Below are positions 43,905-53,469 of a DNA stretch of 64,000 nucleotides, piece after piece. Numbering within the stretch: the first letter of the stretch is position 1; each line of letters begins with the position of its first letter. Source of the stretch: Hydrogenothermaceae bacterium (GTDB lineage: Bacteria; Aquificota; Aquificia; Aquificales; Hydrogenothermaceae); contig WIAL01000049.1 in assembly GCA_015519975.1 (NCBI GenBank), forward strand, positions 1 through 64,000, read 5' to 3'. The notes below the pieces were generated by a model. That model was not told where the DNA came from. It saw only the letters and a program-made list of their open reading frames with translations, and ran no database searches. The position numbers were made by a program, and so were the translations under genes.

Positions 43905-44528
43905 CTAAATTTTTAAGGCAAGTAATATACCGTCTCTAAGCGGAACAATACTTGAAAAAAATTTTCCAGATTTGAACATATATTCATTAAATTCTAGTAT
44001 CTTTTTTGTTTTATTATTAGGATTTTCTTCAATTACTTTGCCGTGCCATAAAACATTATCTGCTATTATTAAAGCATTTTCAGATAAATTAGTTTCAAGT
44101 TCCTTTACTGCTTCTAAATATCTTGACTTTTCATGATCTAAAAAAAGAATATCTATATTTTTATATTTCTTTGCATTTTCAACAGCATCTCCAACTTCAA
44201 AAACAGCCTTTTCTGTTAAATTCCCTTCTTTAAAAAACTTTTTAGCTTTTTCTATATTTTCTTCTTTATAATCATTTAAAACAACTTTTCCATCTCTTAA
44301 TGCCTTTGCAAACCAGTAAGCTGAATATCCAAATCCTGAGCCAAGTTCTACAATTAGCTTGGGATTTTTTATTTTGGTAATTAAATATAAGAAATTTCCA
44401 ACAAGTCTATCCACAATAGGGAAATTTAACCTATGTCCTAATTCTTCCATTTTTAATAAAACAGGATCATCTATATTAACTAAAGACCTTAAATATTCAT
44501 CAATTTTTGGGTTTGTTATGAAATCCAT
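43905..44528 (-). CDS. SAM-dependent O-methyltransferase (catechol/caffeoyl-CoA type)
   Basis: A 207-residue class I methyltransferase. The SAM-binding motif is IVELGSGFGYSAYWFAKAL (about residues 59-77), followed by FEVGDAVENAKKYKNIDILF with FLDHEKSRY (motif with the conserved Asp-His) and LIADNVLWHGKV, which is typical of the metal-dependent O-methyltransferase family COG4122. The natural substrate is not predictable. It is transcribed alone, divergent from uvrB, and is followed by its own terminator. Confidence 0.85.
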   Translation of the reverse strand: MDFITNPKIDEYLRSLVNIDDPVLLKMEELGHRLNFPIVDRLVGNFLYLITKIKNPKLIVELGSGFGYSAYWFAKALRDGKVVLNDYKEENIEKAKKFFKEGNLTEKAVFEVGDAVENAKKYKNIDILFLDHEKSRYLEAVKELETNLSENALIIADNVLWHGKVIEENPNNKTKKILEFNEYMFKSGKFFSSIVPLRDGILLALKI

Positions 44529-44593
44529 TAAAAATCCTTGAATTTTTAAGTTTTATAATAATTTTATTTTAAAAAGATTTTTGAGGTTAAAAT

Positions 44594-46579
44594 ATGATAA
44601 AAACCCCTTTTAAAATAAAACTACCATTTGAACCTGCAGGCGATCAGCCGAAAGCAATAAAACAGCTTTATCAAAATTTAAAAGATGGAGTAAAGGAGCA
44701 GGTTTTACTTGGAGCCACAGGAACCGGAAAAACTGTCACATTTGCAAAAACAATTGAAAAATACGGCAAGCCTGCCCTTGTTTTAACCCACAACAAAACC
44801 CTTGCAGCACAGATTTATAGGGAACTGAAAGAAATATTTCCAGATAACGCTGTTGAGTATTTTGTTTCTTATTATGATTACTACCAGCCAGAAGCTTATC
44901 TGCCAGAAAAGGATGTTTATATAGAAAAAGACAGCTCTATAAACGATGCAATAGACAGACTTAGACACTCTGCGACAAAAAGTCTTATAGAAAGACCAGA
45001 TACTATAGTTGTTGCTTCTGTTTCCTGCATATATGGTCTTGGAACACCTGAGTTTTATGAAAAGTTAAGACTCCAGCTTTATATTGGAATGCCTATAGAC
45101 AGGCAGGAGCTTTTAAGAAGATTAATAGAACTTCAATATCAAAGAGACGATTACTCATTTAAAAGAGGAACATTTAGTGTAAAAGGTGATACAGTGGAAG
45201 TTTTAGCTTCCCATACTGAGGATACAATTTTAAGAATTGAGTTTTTTGGTGATGAGATAGAAGCTATTACAGAACTTGATCTTTTTAATAGAAATGTAAA
45301 AAGAAAACTTGACAGGGCTGTAATATTTCCGGCAAGCCATTATGTAATACCAAAGCCTGATATAGCTGAAGCTGTTAAACAGATACAGATAGATCTTGAA
45401 AAAGAGGTAGAAGAGTTTAGAAAACTTGGGAAAGAAATAGAAGCTAATAGACTGTGGCAGAGGACAAATTATGATATTGAAATGATACTTGAACTTGGAA
45501 CATGTAAGGGAATAGAAAATTATTCAAGATATTTTGATGGAAGAAAACCTGGAGAAGCACCTTATACTCTTTTAGATTATTTTCCCGACGATTATTTACT
45601 CATAATAGATGAGTCCCACGTAACAATACCTCAGATAAGAGCTATGTACAATGGAGATAGAAGAAGAAAAGAAAACCTTGTTAAATATGGCTGGAGAATG
45701 AAATCTGCTTTTGATAATAGACCTTTAAAATTTGAAGAATTTTTACAGAAAATAGAAAGAGCTATCTATGTATCTGCTACGCCATCAGATTGGGAGATTG
45801 AAAGAAGTAAAGGAGTAATAGTTGAGCAAATAATAAGACCTACAGGACTTTTAGATCCGGAAGTTGTAGTAAAACCAACAGAAGGACAGATAGATGATTT
45901 AATATCTGAAATATGGAAAGTAAAAGAAAGAAATGAAAGGGCTATAGTAATAACCTTAACAAAGAAAATGGCTGAAAATTTATCAGACTATCTGCAGGAA
46001 AGAGATATAAAAGCTGTTTATCTCCATTCAGAAATAGATACTATAGAAAGGGCAAAAATTATAAAAGAGTTAAGAGAAGGTATTTATGATGTAGTAGTTG
46101 GAGTAAATCTCCTTAGAGAAGGAATAGACATGCCTGAAGTTTCACTTGTTGCTATTTTAGATGCTGACAAGCAAGGATTTTTAAGATCTACAACAGCCCT
46201 TATCCAGATAATAGGAAGGGCAGCAAGAAATGTAAACGGAAAAGCAATTTTATACGCAGATAAAATTACTCCTGCAGTGGAAAAAGCAATAGAGGAAACA
46301 AACAGAAGAAGAAAACTGCAGGAAGAATATAACAAAAAACATGGAATTACTCCAAAAACAATAAAAAAAGAAATCAAAGACCTTATAAACCTTGAAGAAG
46401 TTGGAATAAAAATATATGAGGATATACCCGATAATATAAATACAGAAGAAGACCTTTTAAAAGAAATAGAAAAGCTTGAAAAACAGATGTGGGAGCATGC
46501 TAAAAACTGGGAATTTGAAAAAGCTGCTGCACTTAGAGATAAAATAGAAAAACTTAAAAAGGTGGCTGTATCTTTATGA
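44594..46579 (+). CDS. uvrB: Excinuclease ABC subunit UvrB
   Basis: The damage-verifying helicase of nucleotide excision repair. The 661-residue protein has the Walker A motif GATGTGKT at residues 40-47, the beta-hairpin region ([20 protein letters not shown]), the DESH Walker B ([20 protein letters not shown]), helicase motifs V and VI ([34 protein letters not shown]), and a C-terminal UVR domain ([20 protein letters not shown]) that binds UvrC. A GAGGT lies seven bases before the ATG. Confidence 0.97.
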   Translation: MIKTPFKIKLPFEPAGDQPKAIKQLYQNLKDGVKEQVLLGATGTGKTVTFAKTIEKYGKPALVLTHNKTLAAQIYRELKEIFPDNAVEYFVSYYDYYQPEAYLPEKDVYIEKDSSINDAIDRLRHSATKSLIERPDTIVVASVSCIYGLGTPEFYEKLRLQLYIGMPIDRQELLRRLIELQYQRDDYSFKRGTFSVKGDTVEVLASHTEDTILRIEFFGDEIEAITELDLFNRNVKRKLDRAVIFPASHYVIPKPDIAEAVKQIQIDLEKEVEEFRKLGKEIEANRLWQRTNYDIEMILELGTCKGIENYSRYFDGRKPGEAPYTLLDYFPDDYLLIIDESHVTIPQIRAMYNGDRRRKENLVKYGWRMKSAFDNRPLKFEEFLQKIERAIYVSATPSDWEIERSKGVIVEQIIRPTGLLDPEVVVKPTEGQIDDLISEIWKVKERNERAIVITLTKKMAENLSDYLQERDIKAVYLHSEIDTIERAKIIKELREGIYDVVVGVNLLREGIDMPEVSLVAILDADKQGFLRSTTALIQIIGRAARNVNGKAILYADKITPAVEKAIEETNRRRKLQEEYNKKHGITPKTIKKEIKDLINLEEVGIKIYEDIPDNINTEEDLLKEIEKLEKQMWEHAKNWEFEKAAALRDKIEKLKKVAVSL

Positions 46580-47013
46580 AACAGGTTGTATTATTTTTAA
46601 CACTTATTTTCGTATCTTTTTCATACGCAAAAAAGTTTCCGGTAAAAAAAGGTGATATTATAGATGGCACTTTAAATATAGGCATAATAATTCCCTCAAA
46701 TAACCAGCAAAACTTTCAAATGCCTTATCAGGGACAAAAAGAAAAAGAACCCCCTCAGGTTTATCCTGTTTCTATAACATTAACCTCACCTCAGTTTCAA
46801 AACTGCAACGCAGTTGGTGAACTTATATACAATCCACAATTCAATAGATTTTATGGAAACATATCAAAAATAAGCTGTAATGAAAATGGAAAAATAAAAG
46901 ATTATAAAACCAAGGGATATATACTGAACAATCAATCTATAATGGGATTATCCCAAAATGAAGCCCAGCCTAATACGCCTGTAAAGATTATGATAGTGGA
47001 GGAAATTAAATAA
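46576..47013 (+). CDS. Secreted protein of unknown function, TraB-like motif
   Basis: A 145-residue protein with a signal peptide ([15 protein letters not shown]) that overlaps uvrB by 4 nt (ATGA). The mature part begins with [16 protein letters not shown] and contains [20 protein letters not shown] followed by [20 protein letters not shown]. The order C...GEL...R..G...SC.....G......KGY....Q..GL is like the periplasmic domain of TraB-type secretion/conjugation proteins; the two Cys could form a disulphide. This likeness is by eye and could be misleading. It ends 1 nt from the convergent gene at 47015. Confidence 0.55.
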   Translation: MKQVVLFLTLIFVSFSYAKKFPVKKGDIIDGTLNIGIIIPSNNQQNFQMPYQGQKEKEPPQVYPVSITLTSPQFQNCNAVGELIYNPQFNRFYGNISKISCNENGKIKDYKTKGYILNNQSIMGLSQNEAQPNTPVKIMIVEEIK

Positions 47014-47014
47014 T

Positions 47015-48145
47015 TTATGCTTTATAAAGCTTTATAAAATCTATAGTTGATAGAATAAATAAAATCAAAATAGCGAAAATAAAAATAAGCGTTCCATAAA
47101 TAGATAATCCATAAATATCAAGCCCAATAAAAATTATGTAGGAAGTTATGAGGAATTTATATAAATTTTCAAATTTATTTCTTGAGAGAGGTGCTCCTTT
47201 TTTATTTTCCTTCATACTGAAAATAATTCTTGGAGTAAGATGAAGCATTCCACCTATTATTGTAAACAGTCCAAATCCATAAACCATAAAATCTATGTGA
47301 TAAGGAATTAATGTAAACAGATTAGCAACTCCAATAACATGTGCAATAATTAAACCTACAAGCAAAAATACATGACCTGTTATAAAGTATTTAACAGTAT
47401 AAGGAATTCCATGAAGTTTAATTTGAGGTTTTATACTGTCAAAAAATATAAATTTTAAAAATAAGAAAATAACAGCAAATTCAAACAAAGCAAATCCGGC
47501 GAGAAATTTGTAATCTCTTATAAAAAAGCTGAAAATAATTCCCAAAACTACAAGTTGCTGAATATAAAACAAATTGTTTATTATAAACTTTCCTGTCTTA
47601 GTCTTTCCAAGAGGCTGCATATAAATCATAGGTATCCATGCAGTTTGAACACCTAAAATAGCATTAATCATTACACCAACTGTAAAGGTATGGATAGCAA
47701 TCTGTATAGAAAATCCTTCCTGCTTTAAAGATAAGAATAAAAATATGGATGAGAAAATCAAAAAAATTACAGCAGATAATATGTACTTTACAGTTAAAGA
47801 AGATACATCTTTAACAACTGTTAAAATATGAAGGGCAAAAATTAAAACCGAAGAAGCTACAAAAAAGTAAGCAATTTCAAAATTACCCATGTATAAATAA
47901 ACTGAAGATAAAATAGAAATAATAAACACTATATTAGAAATCCACGTTAAAGGAAGTTTTTTCTGCTGGGAGTTTGGAACTATCTGATAAAAAGCACCAA
48001 GTATTGTATGTAATATAAATCCAAAAACTCCAATTTGTCCATAATGAATATAATTCCCAGTTTTTGCTTTGATAAATAAAGAAGCAAATAAATCTATAAA
48101 TGCAAGGATAAAAAAGAAAGGAGTAATTTTAGACACATAAAACAT
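47015..48145 (-). CDS. Polytopic membrane protein with conserved histidines (possible heme protein)
   Basis: A 376-residue protein with about ten to twelve transmembrane segments. His residues sit in membrane contexts such as FILHTILGAFYQIVPN, AIHTFTVGVMINAILGVQTA, ITGHVFLLVGLIIAHVIG and PYHIDFMVYGFGLFTIIGGM. The arrangement recalls NnrS and the heme-copper oxidase subunit I fold, but no copper ligands or known signature could be assigned. It follows the CopD-like gene by 2 nt. Function unknown; a role in heme or electron transfer is only suggested. Confidence 0.5.
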   Translation of the reverse strand: MFYVSKITPFFFILAFIDLFASLFIKAKTGNYIHYGQIGVFGFILHTILGAFYQIVPNSQQKKLPLTWISNIVFIISILSSVYLYMGNFEIAYFFVASSVLIFALHILTVVKDVSSLTVKYILSAVIFLIFSSIFLFLSLKQEGFSIQIAIHTFTVGVMINAILGVQTAWIPMIYMQPLGKTKTGKFIINNLFYIQQLVVLGIIFSFFIRDYKFLAGFALFEFAVIFLFLKFIFFDSIKPQIKLHGIPYTVKYFITGHVFLLVGLIIAHVIGVANLFTLIPYHIDFMVYGFGLFTIIGGMLHLTPRIIFSMKENKKGAPLSRNKFENLYKFLITSYIIFIGLDIYGLSIYGTLIFIFAILILFILSTIDFIKLYKA

Positions 48146-48147
48146 TT

Positions 48148-48600
48148 CTAACCGCCAAATCTTAATTTTACTGCTAAATATATTATCAAAATTCCAATGA
48201 TAAGGTTTGTTATTCCTAAAACTCTTGTAATATTTTTATATTTCTTGTTTATATGTGCCCTTTGACCAAAATAAAAATCGTGGGATACTGCAATAACAAC
48301 TGTTATAAAGAAAAATAGTAATTTTAATTTTAATGTGTTTACATAAGGATAGCTTTGGAATAAATCACCAATTGAATTTAATCCTCCAATAAAATGGGAG
48401 TTAAAAATACCCGTTATGAATAAAATTGGAAGACCTATTACAGTTCCCCAGAAACTGTATCTTTTACCAACTTCCTGAAAAGCCTCGACACTTGTTGGTA
48501 GTTTCCTAACATAAGGAGATAAAACGATTGCCATAAAAAGCATTCCGCCAATCCAGAAAGAAGCAACAATGATATGAATTAAAAGTATAAGTTCTTTCAT
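48148..48600 (-). CDS. Four-helix membrane protein, CopD-like
   Basis: A 150-residue protein with four transmembrane helices. The N-terminal motif LIHIIVASFWIGGMLFMAIV, with an intramembrane His and W-GG, and the third-helix VIAVSHDFYFGQRA resemble the CopD/HemJ-like and DUF4149-like group, in which paired histidines can bind heme. It overlaps the subtilase gene by 4 nt and lies 2 nt before the multi-span protein, so the three are likely one operon. No precise function can be given. Confidence 0.55.
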   Translation of the reverse strand: MKELILLIHIIVASFWIGGMLFMAIVLSPYVRKLPTSVEAFQEVGKRYSFWGTVIGLPILFITGIFNSHFIGGLNSIGDLFQSYPYVNTLKLKLLFFFITVVIAVSHDFYFGQRAHINKKYKNITRVLGITNLIIGILIIYLAVKLRFGG

Positions 48601-50795
48601 TTCTTTATTCTTCTAATAAATATTAGTAATAAAAGTATAATCCAGTATATATTAAGGCTATTTGGAGAAAAACTACATCCTCCTGAATCTTTATTATTTG
48701 TATTGTTATCTTTATTTATTGCAATACTACAAAAATCTTTATAATTTTTAGGAATTATTGTATCAACTTTTTGTATTAAATAATTTGTAAATAAATTAAC
48801 ATTAGAACTCTTAGATAGATTTGTATTTTGCATTGAAGCAGTAGTTATATTACTTGTAAGTTTAATTGGAAGTATATTGTACTTTGTATTCGTCTCTATG
48901 TTGAGTATATCCTCTGAAGGATTGTTATTTAATACTTCTATTGTAATATTGCAACTTTCAAAAGGATTTAAGACTTTATTAATACAATTACTATTTTGGA
49001 TTAAAAAATCAATATTATTACTTAAATAAACGCTATTTATAATTAATTGTCTACTTCCTGTATTTTTAATATTAAAACTTAATAAGTTTCCTTTAGAAAA
49101 ACCACTAATATCATATATTAATTCATTATTAATTTTTACTAAATGTTTATCTATACATATTTTTGGACTTTCTTCATCAATAAGGGCATTATACACATTT
49201 ACTCTATTACATGTTGTTGAATATCCTGTTAAAGATAATAAATTATCTCCAGTTGTTAATATTCTATTTTTTATATCTTGTAACGTCAAATTAGGGTTAG
49301 CTGCTTTTAGTAATGCAATTGTTCCTGCAATTATTGGGGCAGCTTGAGAAGTTCCTACTTCTGATGTATAAGGTTCTACTAATGCTTGAGTTATTTTTGT
49401 ATCAATCACATCCCCATTAGTTCCACAAACTATAAGCTGAGCGTAATAGTTATTTTTATAATAAGTATAAGTGGTGAAATTGCTAATACTACAATTGTTT
49501 ATTGTTCTATCAATATTTCCATCATTATCAAAATCTATTCCACATCTTTGATAAAAATTATTCAGATTCCAAGTAAACTTATATGTCGTAGGTATTATAC
49601 CTATTCCTTCTGTTATAGTAGCAGAAAAATTTTTAATTATTCCTGTACTTAATTCGTTTTTAGATGTGTTATTATTAGTTTTTAACCAACTACTTAAAAT
49701 GGAAGATTTTATTCCATTAATTTCTCCTCCTGGAGCAAAAATATTTACCGTTTTTGCTCCATAATTTGAAAAAGAGGATTTTTCATCATTTGAATTTGTA
49801 GAACCAACACATATAACATTATTTAAAACTGTAGAATAATTACATGGAAGAAATATATATTTATCATTATCATCACCTTTTAAATCACTTCCCCCATTTC
49901 CTGATGCTACTGTAAAAAGAGCATCTATTGATTGCATTAGACATTTTTCGGCATCCGGTACTTGGTTGCAATCTATATTCAACTCTTGACTTGTCCCATT
50001 ATATCCATAACTTGCATTTACAGCTACTATATTCAATCCATTATCTTTTAATGTTTTTACATATTTTAAACACTCTAAAAGATCATTTAAGTCACCATAT
50101 CCATTAGAATCTAAAAACTTACAGGGGACAATTTTAACATTCCAGTTAATGCCTGCAATACCAACATTATTATTACCTATGGCACCTATTTCACCAGATA
50201 CATGCGTTCCATGTCCATCATCATCTAAAGCACTGCCTTTTCCTGCAACTGCGTTAAACCCGTAACAATCGTCTATATATCCATTATTATCATCATCTAC
50301 ATCATTTTCGCAGCCATCATCTAGACCATTGTTATTACTATCAACTCCTATGGTCTCACCTTGATTTAACCATATATTATCTTTTAAATCCTCGTGATTA
50401 TAATCAACCCCTGTATCAAGAACTGCCACATAAACTGTAGATGAGCCTGTGGAAATATCCCATGCATTTTCTATATTAATTTTTTTCAAATACCACTGAT
50501 CCTTATACATAGGATCATTTGGAACGAGCTGTTTTTTTATTATGTAGTTTGGGACTGCGTATAAAATGTCAGAACGTTTTTTTAGATCTTTGAGAAATTC
50601 TTTCATATCTTTATTTTTTGGAAGTTTTATAACAGCTTTTTTTCCATTTATTTTTTTAATGGAAAGACCACTAATACTTTGGGATGATACACCATCTTTA
50701 AAATAAACTATAACCTCATCTTTATAAGGTTTTGCAACAGCAATTAAAAAACTTATTAATAAAACTAAAACTGCGGAATTTGCATAGTTAAACAA
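48597..50795 (-). CDS. Secreted subtilisin-family serine protease with C-terminal membrane anchor
   Basis: A 732-residue peptidase S8. It has a signal peptide (residues 8-21), an inhibitor-like propeptide (about 25-85), and catalytic triad Asp127 (VLDTGVD), His195 (GHGTHVSG) and Ser483 (GTSQAAP), with oxyanion Asn300. Two unusual features lie in the catalytic domain: an Asp/Asn-rich, probably Ca-binding loop (151-177, VDSNNNGLDDG type) and an insertion of about 100 residues (374-476) just before the active-site Ser. A C-terminal Ig-like domain (about 565-650) precedes GGCS, a transmembrane segment (714-727) and RRIKK, the layout of a surface-sorting tail. It overlaps the agmatine deiminase gene by 31 nt. 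Confidence 0.9.
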   Translation of the reverse strand: MFNYANSAVLVLLISFLIAVAKPYKDEVIVYFKDGVSSQSISGLSIKKINGKKAVIKLPKNKDMKEFLKDLKKRSDILYAVPNYIIKKQLVPNDPMYKDQWYLKKINIENAWDISTGSSTVYVAVLDTGVDYNHEDLKDNIWLNQGETIGVDSNNNGLDDGCENDVDDDNNGYIDDCYGFNAVAGKGSALDDDGHGTHVSGEIGAIGNNNVGIAGINWNVKIVPCKFLDSNGYGDLNDLLECLKYVKTLKDNGLNIVAVNASYGYNGTSQELNIDCNQVPDAEKCLMQSIDALFTVASGNGGSDLKGDDNDKYIFLPCNYSTVLNNVICVGSTNSNDEKSSFSNYGAKTVNIFAPGGEINGIKSSILSSWLKTNNNTSKNELSTGIIKNFSATITEGIGIIPTTYKFTWNLNNFYQRCGIDFDNDGNIDRTINNCSISNFTTYTYYKNNYYAQLIVCGTNGDVIDTKITQALVEPYTSEVGTSQAAPIIAGTIALLKAANPNLTLQDIKNRILTTGDNLLSLTGYSTTCNRVNVYNALIDEESPKICIDKHLVKINNELIYDISGFSKGNLLSFNIKNTGSRQLIINSVYLSNNIDFLIQNSNCINKVLNPFESCNITIEVLNNNPSEDILNIETNTKYNILPIKLTSNITTASMQNTNLSKSSNVNLFTNYLIQKVDTIIPKNYKDFCSIAINKDNNTNNKDSGGCSFSPNSLNIYWIILLLLIFIRRIKK

Positions 50796-51784
50796 TGAAA
50801 CGCTCCAAGTCCTATTACTATATCATAAGCATAAATTCCAACAACTTTTCTATCTTTAAATATATTTTGCAAAATATTTAGAGCAATTTCATCTTTTTTA
50901 CAATTAAAAATAGGCACAATTACATATTTATTTGTTATATAAAAATTAGCATAGCTTGCAGGAAGCCTATAATTTTTTTCATCTGGATAGTCATAATATT
51001 GAGGCTCTGGCATCGGAATGGTAATAATATTGAAAGGTTTTCCATTTATATCCTTAAAAGTTTTAAGTCTTTCGTAATTTTCCTTTAAAGGCTCATAGTT
51101 TATATCATTTTTATTTTCTTCTACAGCTGTAACTATAGTATCTTCATTCACAAATCTTGTAATATCATCTATATGACCATCTGTATCATCTCCAGCTATT
51201 CCATCTTTAAGCCATAAAATCTGTTTCACACCAAAGTACTTTTTTAAATTTTCTTCAATTTCTTCTTTTGACATATCTGGATTTCTATTTGGATTTAATA
51301 AACAGCTTTCTGTGGTCAATAAACTGCCGTTTCCATTTACATCTATAGAACCACCTTCTAAAACCATATTAACTTTTTTACAGGGTTTATCTAAAATCTG
51401 GCACATTTTTTGGGCTACCTGATTATCAAGCTCATAAGGGTATTTACCTCCCCATGCATTAAATTCAAAATTAAGCCCAATCCACTTATTACTATCTTTC
51501 GCAAATATAACCCCGTAATCTCTGCACCATGCATCATTTGTTGGGATTATGTGAATAAGAACATTTTCTTTAACAGCATCTACTTTCTGAAGTCTTTTTT
51601 CAAGGTCTTTTTTTGTTTCTTCGTTATTTACATTAATATGAACCTTTTCTCCCTCTGAAATGTACTTAACCATCTGACAAAACTCATCTCTTGCCTGCTC
51701 CATTCTATCAAAGAAAGTTTCTGGATTCTGTGGATACGTAGTCCAAGTTCCATAGTGTTTATTCCATTCTGGTGGGAGATACAT
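50765..51784 (-). CDS. aguA: Agmatine deiminase
   Basis: Hydrolyses agmatine to N-carbamoylputrescine and ammonia in putrescine synthesis. The 339-residue protein belongs to the peptidylarginine-deiminase fold: DAWCRDYGVIF with a substrate-binding Asp, LEGGSIDVNG, the active-site acid and His of DDTDGHIDDITRFV, and the nucleophilic Cys331 in GLGAFHCLTMQIP at the C-terminus. Length matches AguA. It begins after an 86-nt gap that holds a TATAAT on the minus strand. Confidence 0.93.
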   Translation of the reverse strand: MYLPPEWNKHYGTWTTYPQNPETFFDRMEQARDEFCQMVKYISEGEKVHINVNNEETKKDLEKRLQKVDAVKENVLIHIIPTNDAWCRDYGVIFAKDSNKWIGLNFEFNAWGGKYPYELDNQVAQKMCQILDKPCKKVNMVLEGGSIDVNGNGSLLTTESCLLNPNRNPDMSKEEIEENLKKYFGVKQILWLKDGIAGDDTDGHIDDITRFVNEDTIVTAVEENKNDINYEPLKENYERLKTFKDINGKPFNIITIPMPEPQYYDYPDEKNYRLPASYANFYITNKYVIVPIFNCKKDEIALNILQNIFKDRKVVGIYAYDIVIGLGAFHCLTMQIPQF

Positions 51785-51823
51785 ATTAATAGACTTTCTC
51801 CTATTTTTGTAATGCGTTGAAAT

Positions 51824-51829
51824 ATTATA
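51824..51829 (-). promoter_or_regulatory. Possible -10 element for the agmatine deiminase operon
   Basis: TATAAT on the minus strand, about 40 nt upstream of the AguA ATG in the 86-nt gap after the phosphatase gene. No convincing -35 box lies 17 bases further upstream. The gap has no clear terminator. Confidence 0.3.
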
Positions 51830-51870
51830 AGATAATTTTGATTGCAGAATAATGTTAATATTAGCAATGC

Positions 51871-52605
51871 TTAAAAAGAATAATACTGCTTTTTTGCTTT
51901 TACAAACTCAAACTTATCTTCTCGAGGTAGATATGCTGTTAATTTGTTTCCTAAAACGCATCCAGTATCTATACCATAGCATTTATTGTTTATATAAGGC
52001 TCATCGTAAATTACATGACCGTAAATAATTTTTGGACTATCAGGTTTTACTTTTCTTTCTAGCGTCCAGTCAAGCCTTTCAGGAAAGCCATTTTCTAAAA
52101 ATCTTCCTGTAGTTTGCCCGTACAAAACAAAATCTTTTATTTTTTTACTCACCTGTCCAATCATATTATCTTTAATTCCGGCATGGGCAATTACAGACTC
52201 ATTTTCATTAACTATTAAATAAAGAGGCATTTTTGCATAATAATTCAGTATCTTTTCTTTTTGTTTTATTTTTTCTTCTTCTGGCAGGTTGTTAAATTCT
52301 TCAACTGTTTTTTGCATGCCGTAGCTAACTTTTACGTTTCTGCCGTAAAGCCATCTTACAAATTTATTCATGTGATTGCTTTGAACTTCTATAAACTTTC
52401 CTTGTTCAAAGAGATCGATACAGTAATTTAATGTTTTTAAGTTGTAATCTCCCCTGTCTATGTTGTCTCCTACGCTTATAATAAAAGTATCTTCTCCGTA
52501 TTTTGACCAGATAGTTTCAATAAGTTCTTTGAGCTCGTAATAACAGCCGTGGCTGTCTCCTATAACTGCATATTTTTCTTTATTTATTTTTAAAAAGCTG
52601 TCCAT
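51871..52605 (-). CDS. Calcineurin-like metallophosphatase, PrpE/protein-phosphatase type
   Basis: A 244-residue phosphoesterase of the PPP/PrpE type. The metal-binding motifs are GDSHG (residues 17-21), GDNIDRG, then SNHMNKFVRWLYG in place of the usual GNHE, IAHAG and YGH. The His of the third motif is kept while Gly and Glu are changed. Related enzymes act on phosphoproteins or dinucleoside tetraphosphates. It is separated from the ZnuA-like gene by no bases, so probably co-transcribed with it. Confidence 0.85.
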   Translation of the reverse strand: MDSFLKINKEKYAVIGDSHGCYYELKELIETIWSKYGEDTFIISVGDNIDRGDYNLKTLNYCIDLFEQGKFIEVQSNHMNKFVRWLYGRNVKVSYGMQKTVEEFNNLPEEEKIKQKEKILNYYAKMPLYLIVNENESVIAHAGIKDNMIGQVSKKIKDFVLYGQTTGRFLENGFPERLDWTLERKVKPDSPKIIYGHVIYDEPYINNKCYGIDTGCVLGNKLTAYLPREDKFEFVKAKKQYYSF

Positions 52606-53469
52606 TTATCTAAGTCCTTCATAAACTTTATCAATATTTAATTTCATCATTTTAATATAGTCCATGTTTATTCCAAATGGGTCAAGTATAACTACATTAA
52701 TATTGGCTTCTTTTTTTATTAAATTTGTAAACTTTGGATTATAAAACTGTCTTGCTGCAAAAATAGAGCTTATTTTTTTAGTTTTAATAAGCTTAATAAT
52801 TTTTAAAATATGTTTTATTGAAGGTTCTCTTCCATGACCAAGTTCAATAACTTCTGCATAATTTAATCCAAATCTATTTGTAAAATAGGGCCACGTGTAG
52901 TGGTATGAAATAAAATCTTTTTGTTTTAATTGGCTGAATTTTTGTTTTCCATATTTTATAAGTTCGTCACAATTTTTAGCAAAGCTTTCATAATTTTTTT
53001 TGTAAAACTCTTTATTTTCAGGGTCTAATTTTGACACTTTTATATAGATTTCTTTGGCTATAACTTTAGCATTATAAGGGTCAAGCCACAACGCCGGATG
53101 AAACGCCTCATTTTCATCTTCATTGTGGTGATTATGCTTTTCAAATTCAAATTTTTTTATTAAAAATATTCCATCTATACTGCTAACAGGTAAAAGTGCT
53201 TTTCTTTTTGCTATTTCTATTAAATTATTAATATTTGGTTCTCCACTTCCTATGTATAAAAACAAATCCGCTTTTGCCACTTTCTTAATGTCTGAAATTT
53301 TGTATTCGTAAAGATGTATAGAAACATTTGGAGGAATAATGTAACTGACGTTAGCTTTACTTTTTACAACTTCTTTTGAAATATCTGCAAGTGGTTTTAT
53401 TGTGGTAACTATTTCCAGAGCAAACACAGTATTAACTAAAAATAAAAATGCTAGTAAGAGTTTATGCAT
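52606..53469 (-). CDS. Zinc/manganese ABC transporter substrate-binding protein (ZnuA-like)
   Basis: A 287-residue periplasmic cluster-9 binding protein with a signal peptide (LLLAFLFLVNTVFA). The metal ligands are suggested by PPNVSIHLYEY (His), the His-rich loop KHNHHNEDENEAFHPALWLD, and YHYTWPYF (His). It ends with a domain typical of ZnuA. No permease or ATPase lies next to it. It overlaps pncB by 8 nt. Zinc is the likeliest ligand from the His-rich loop, but manganese or iron cannot be excluded. Confidence 0.85.
   Translation of the reverse strand: MHKLLLAFLFLVNTVFALEIVTTIKPLADISKEVVKSKANVSYIIPPNVSIHLYEYKISDIKKVAKADLFLYIGSGEPNINNLIEIAKRKALLPVSSIDGIFLIKKFEFEKHNHHNEDENEAFHPALWLDPYNAKVIAKEIYIKVSKLDPENKEFYKKNYESFAKNCDELIKYGKQKFSQLKQKDFISYHYTWPYFTNRFGLNYAEVIELGHGREPSIKHILKIIKLIKTKKISSIFAARQFYNPKFTNLIKKEANINVVILDPFGINMDYIKMMKLNIDKVYEGLR

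Noticed and set aside
51628-51867. An 79-codon frame on the minus strand at the start of the agmatine deiminase gene
   Set aside because: It mostly overlaps the real AguA start in another frame, has no domain signature and no Shine-Dalgarno; it is a shadow.
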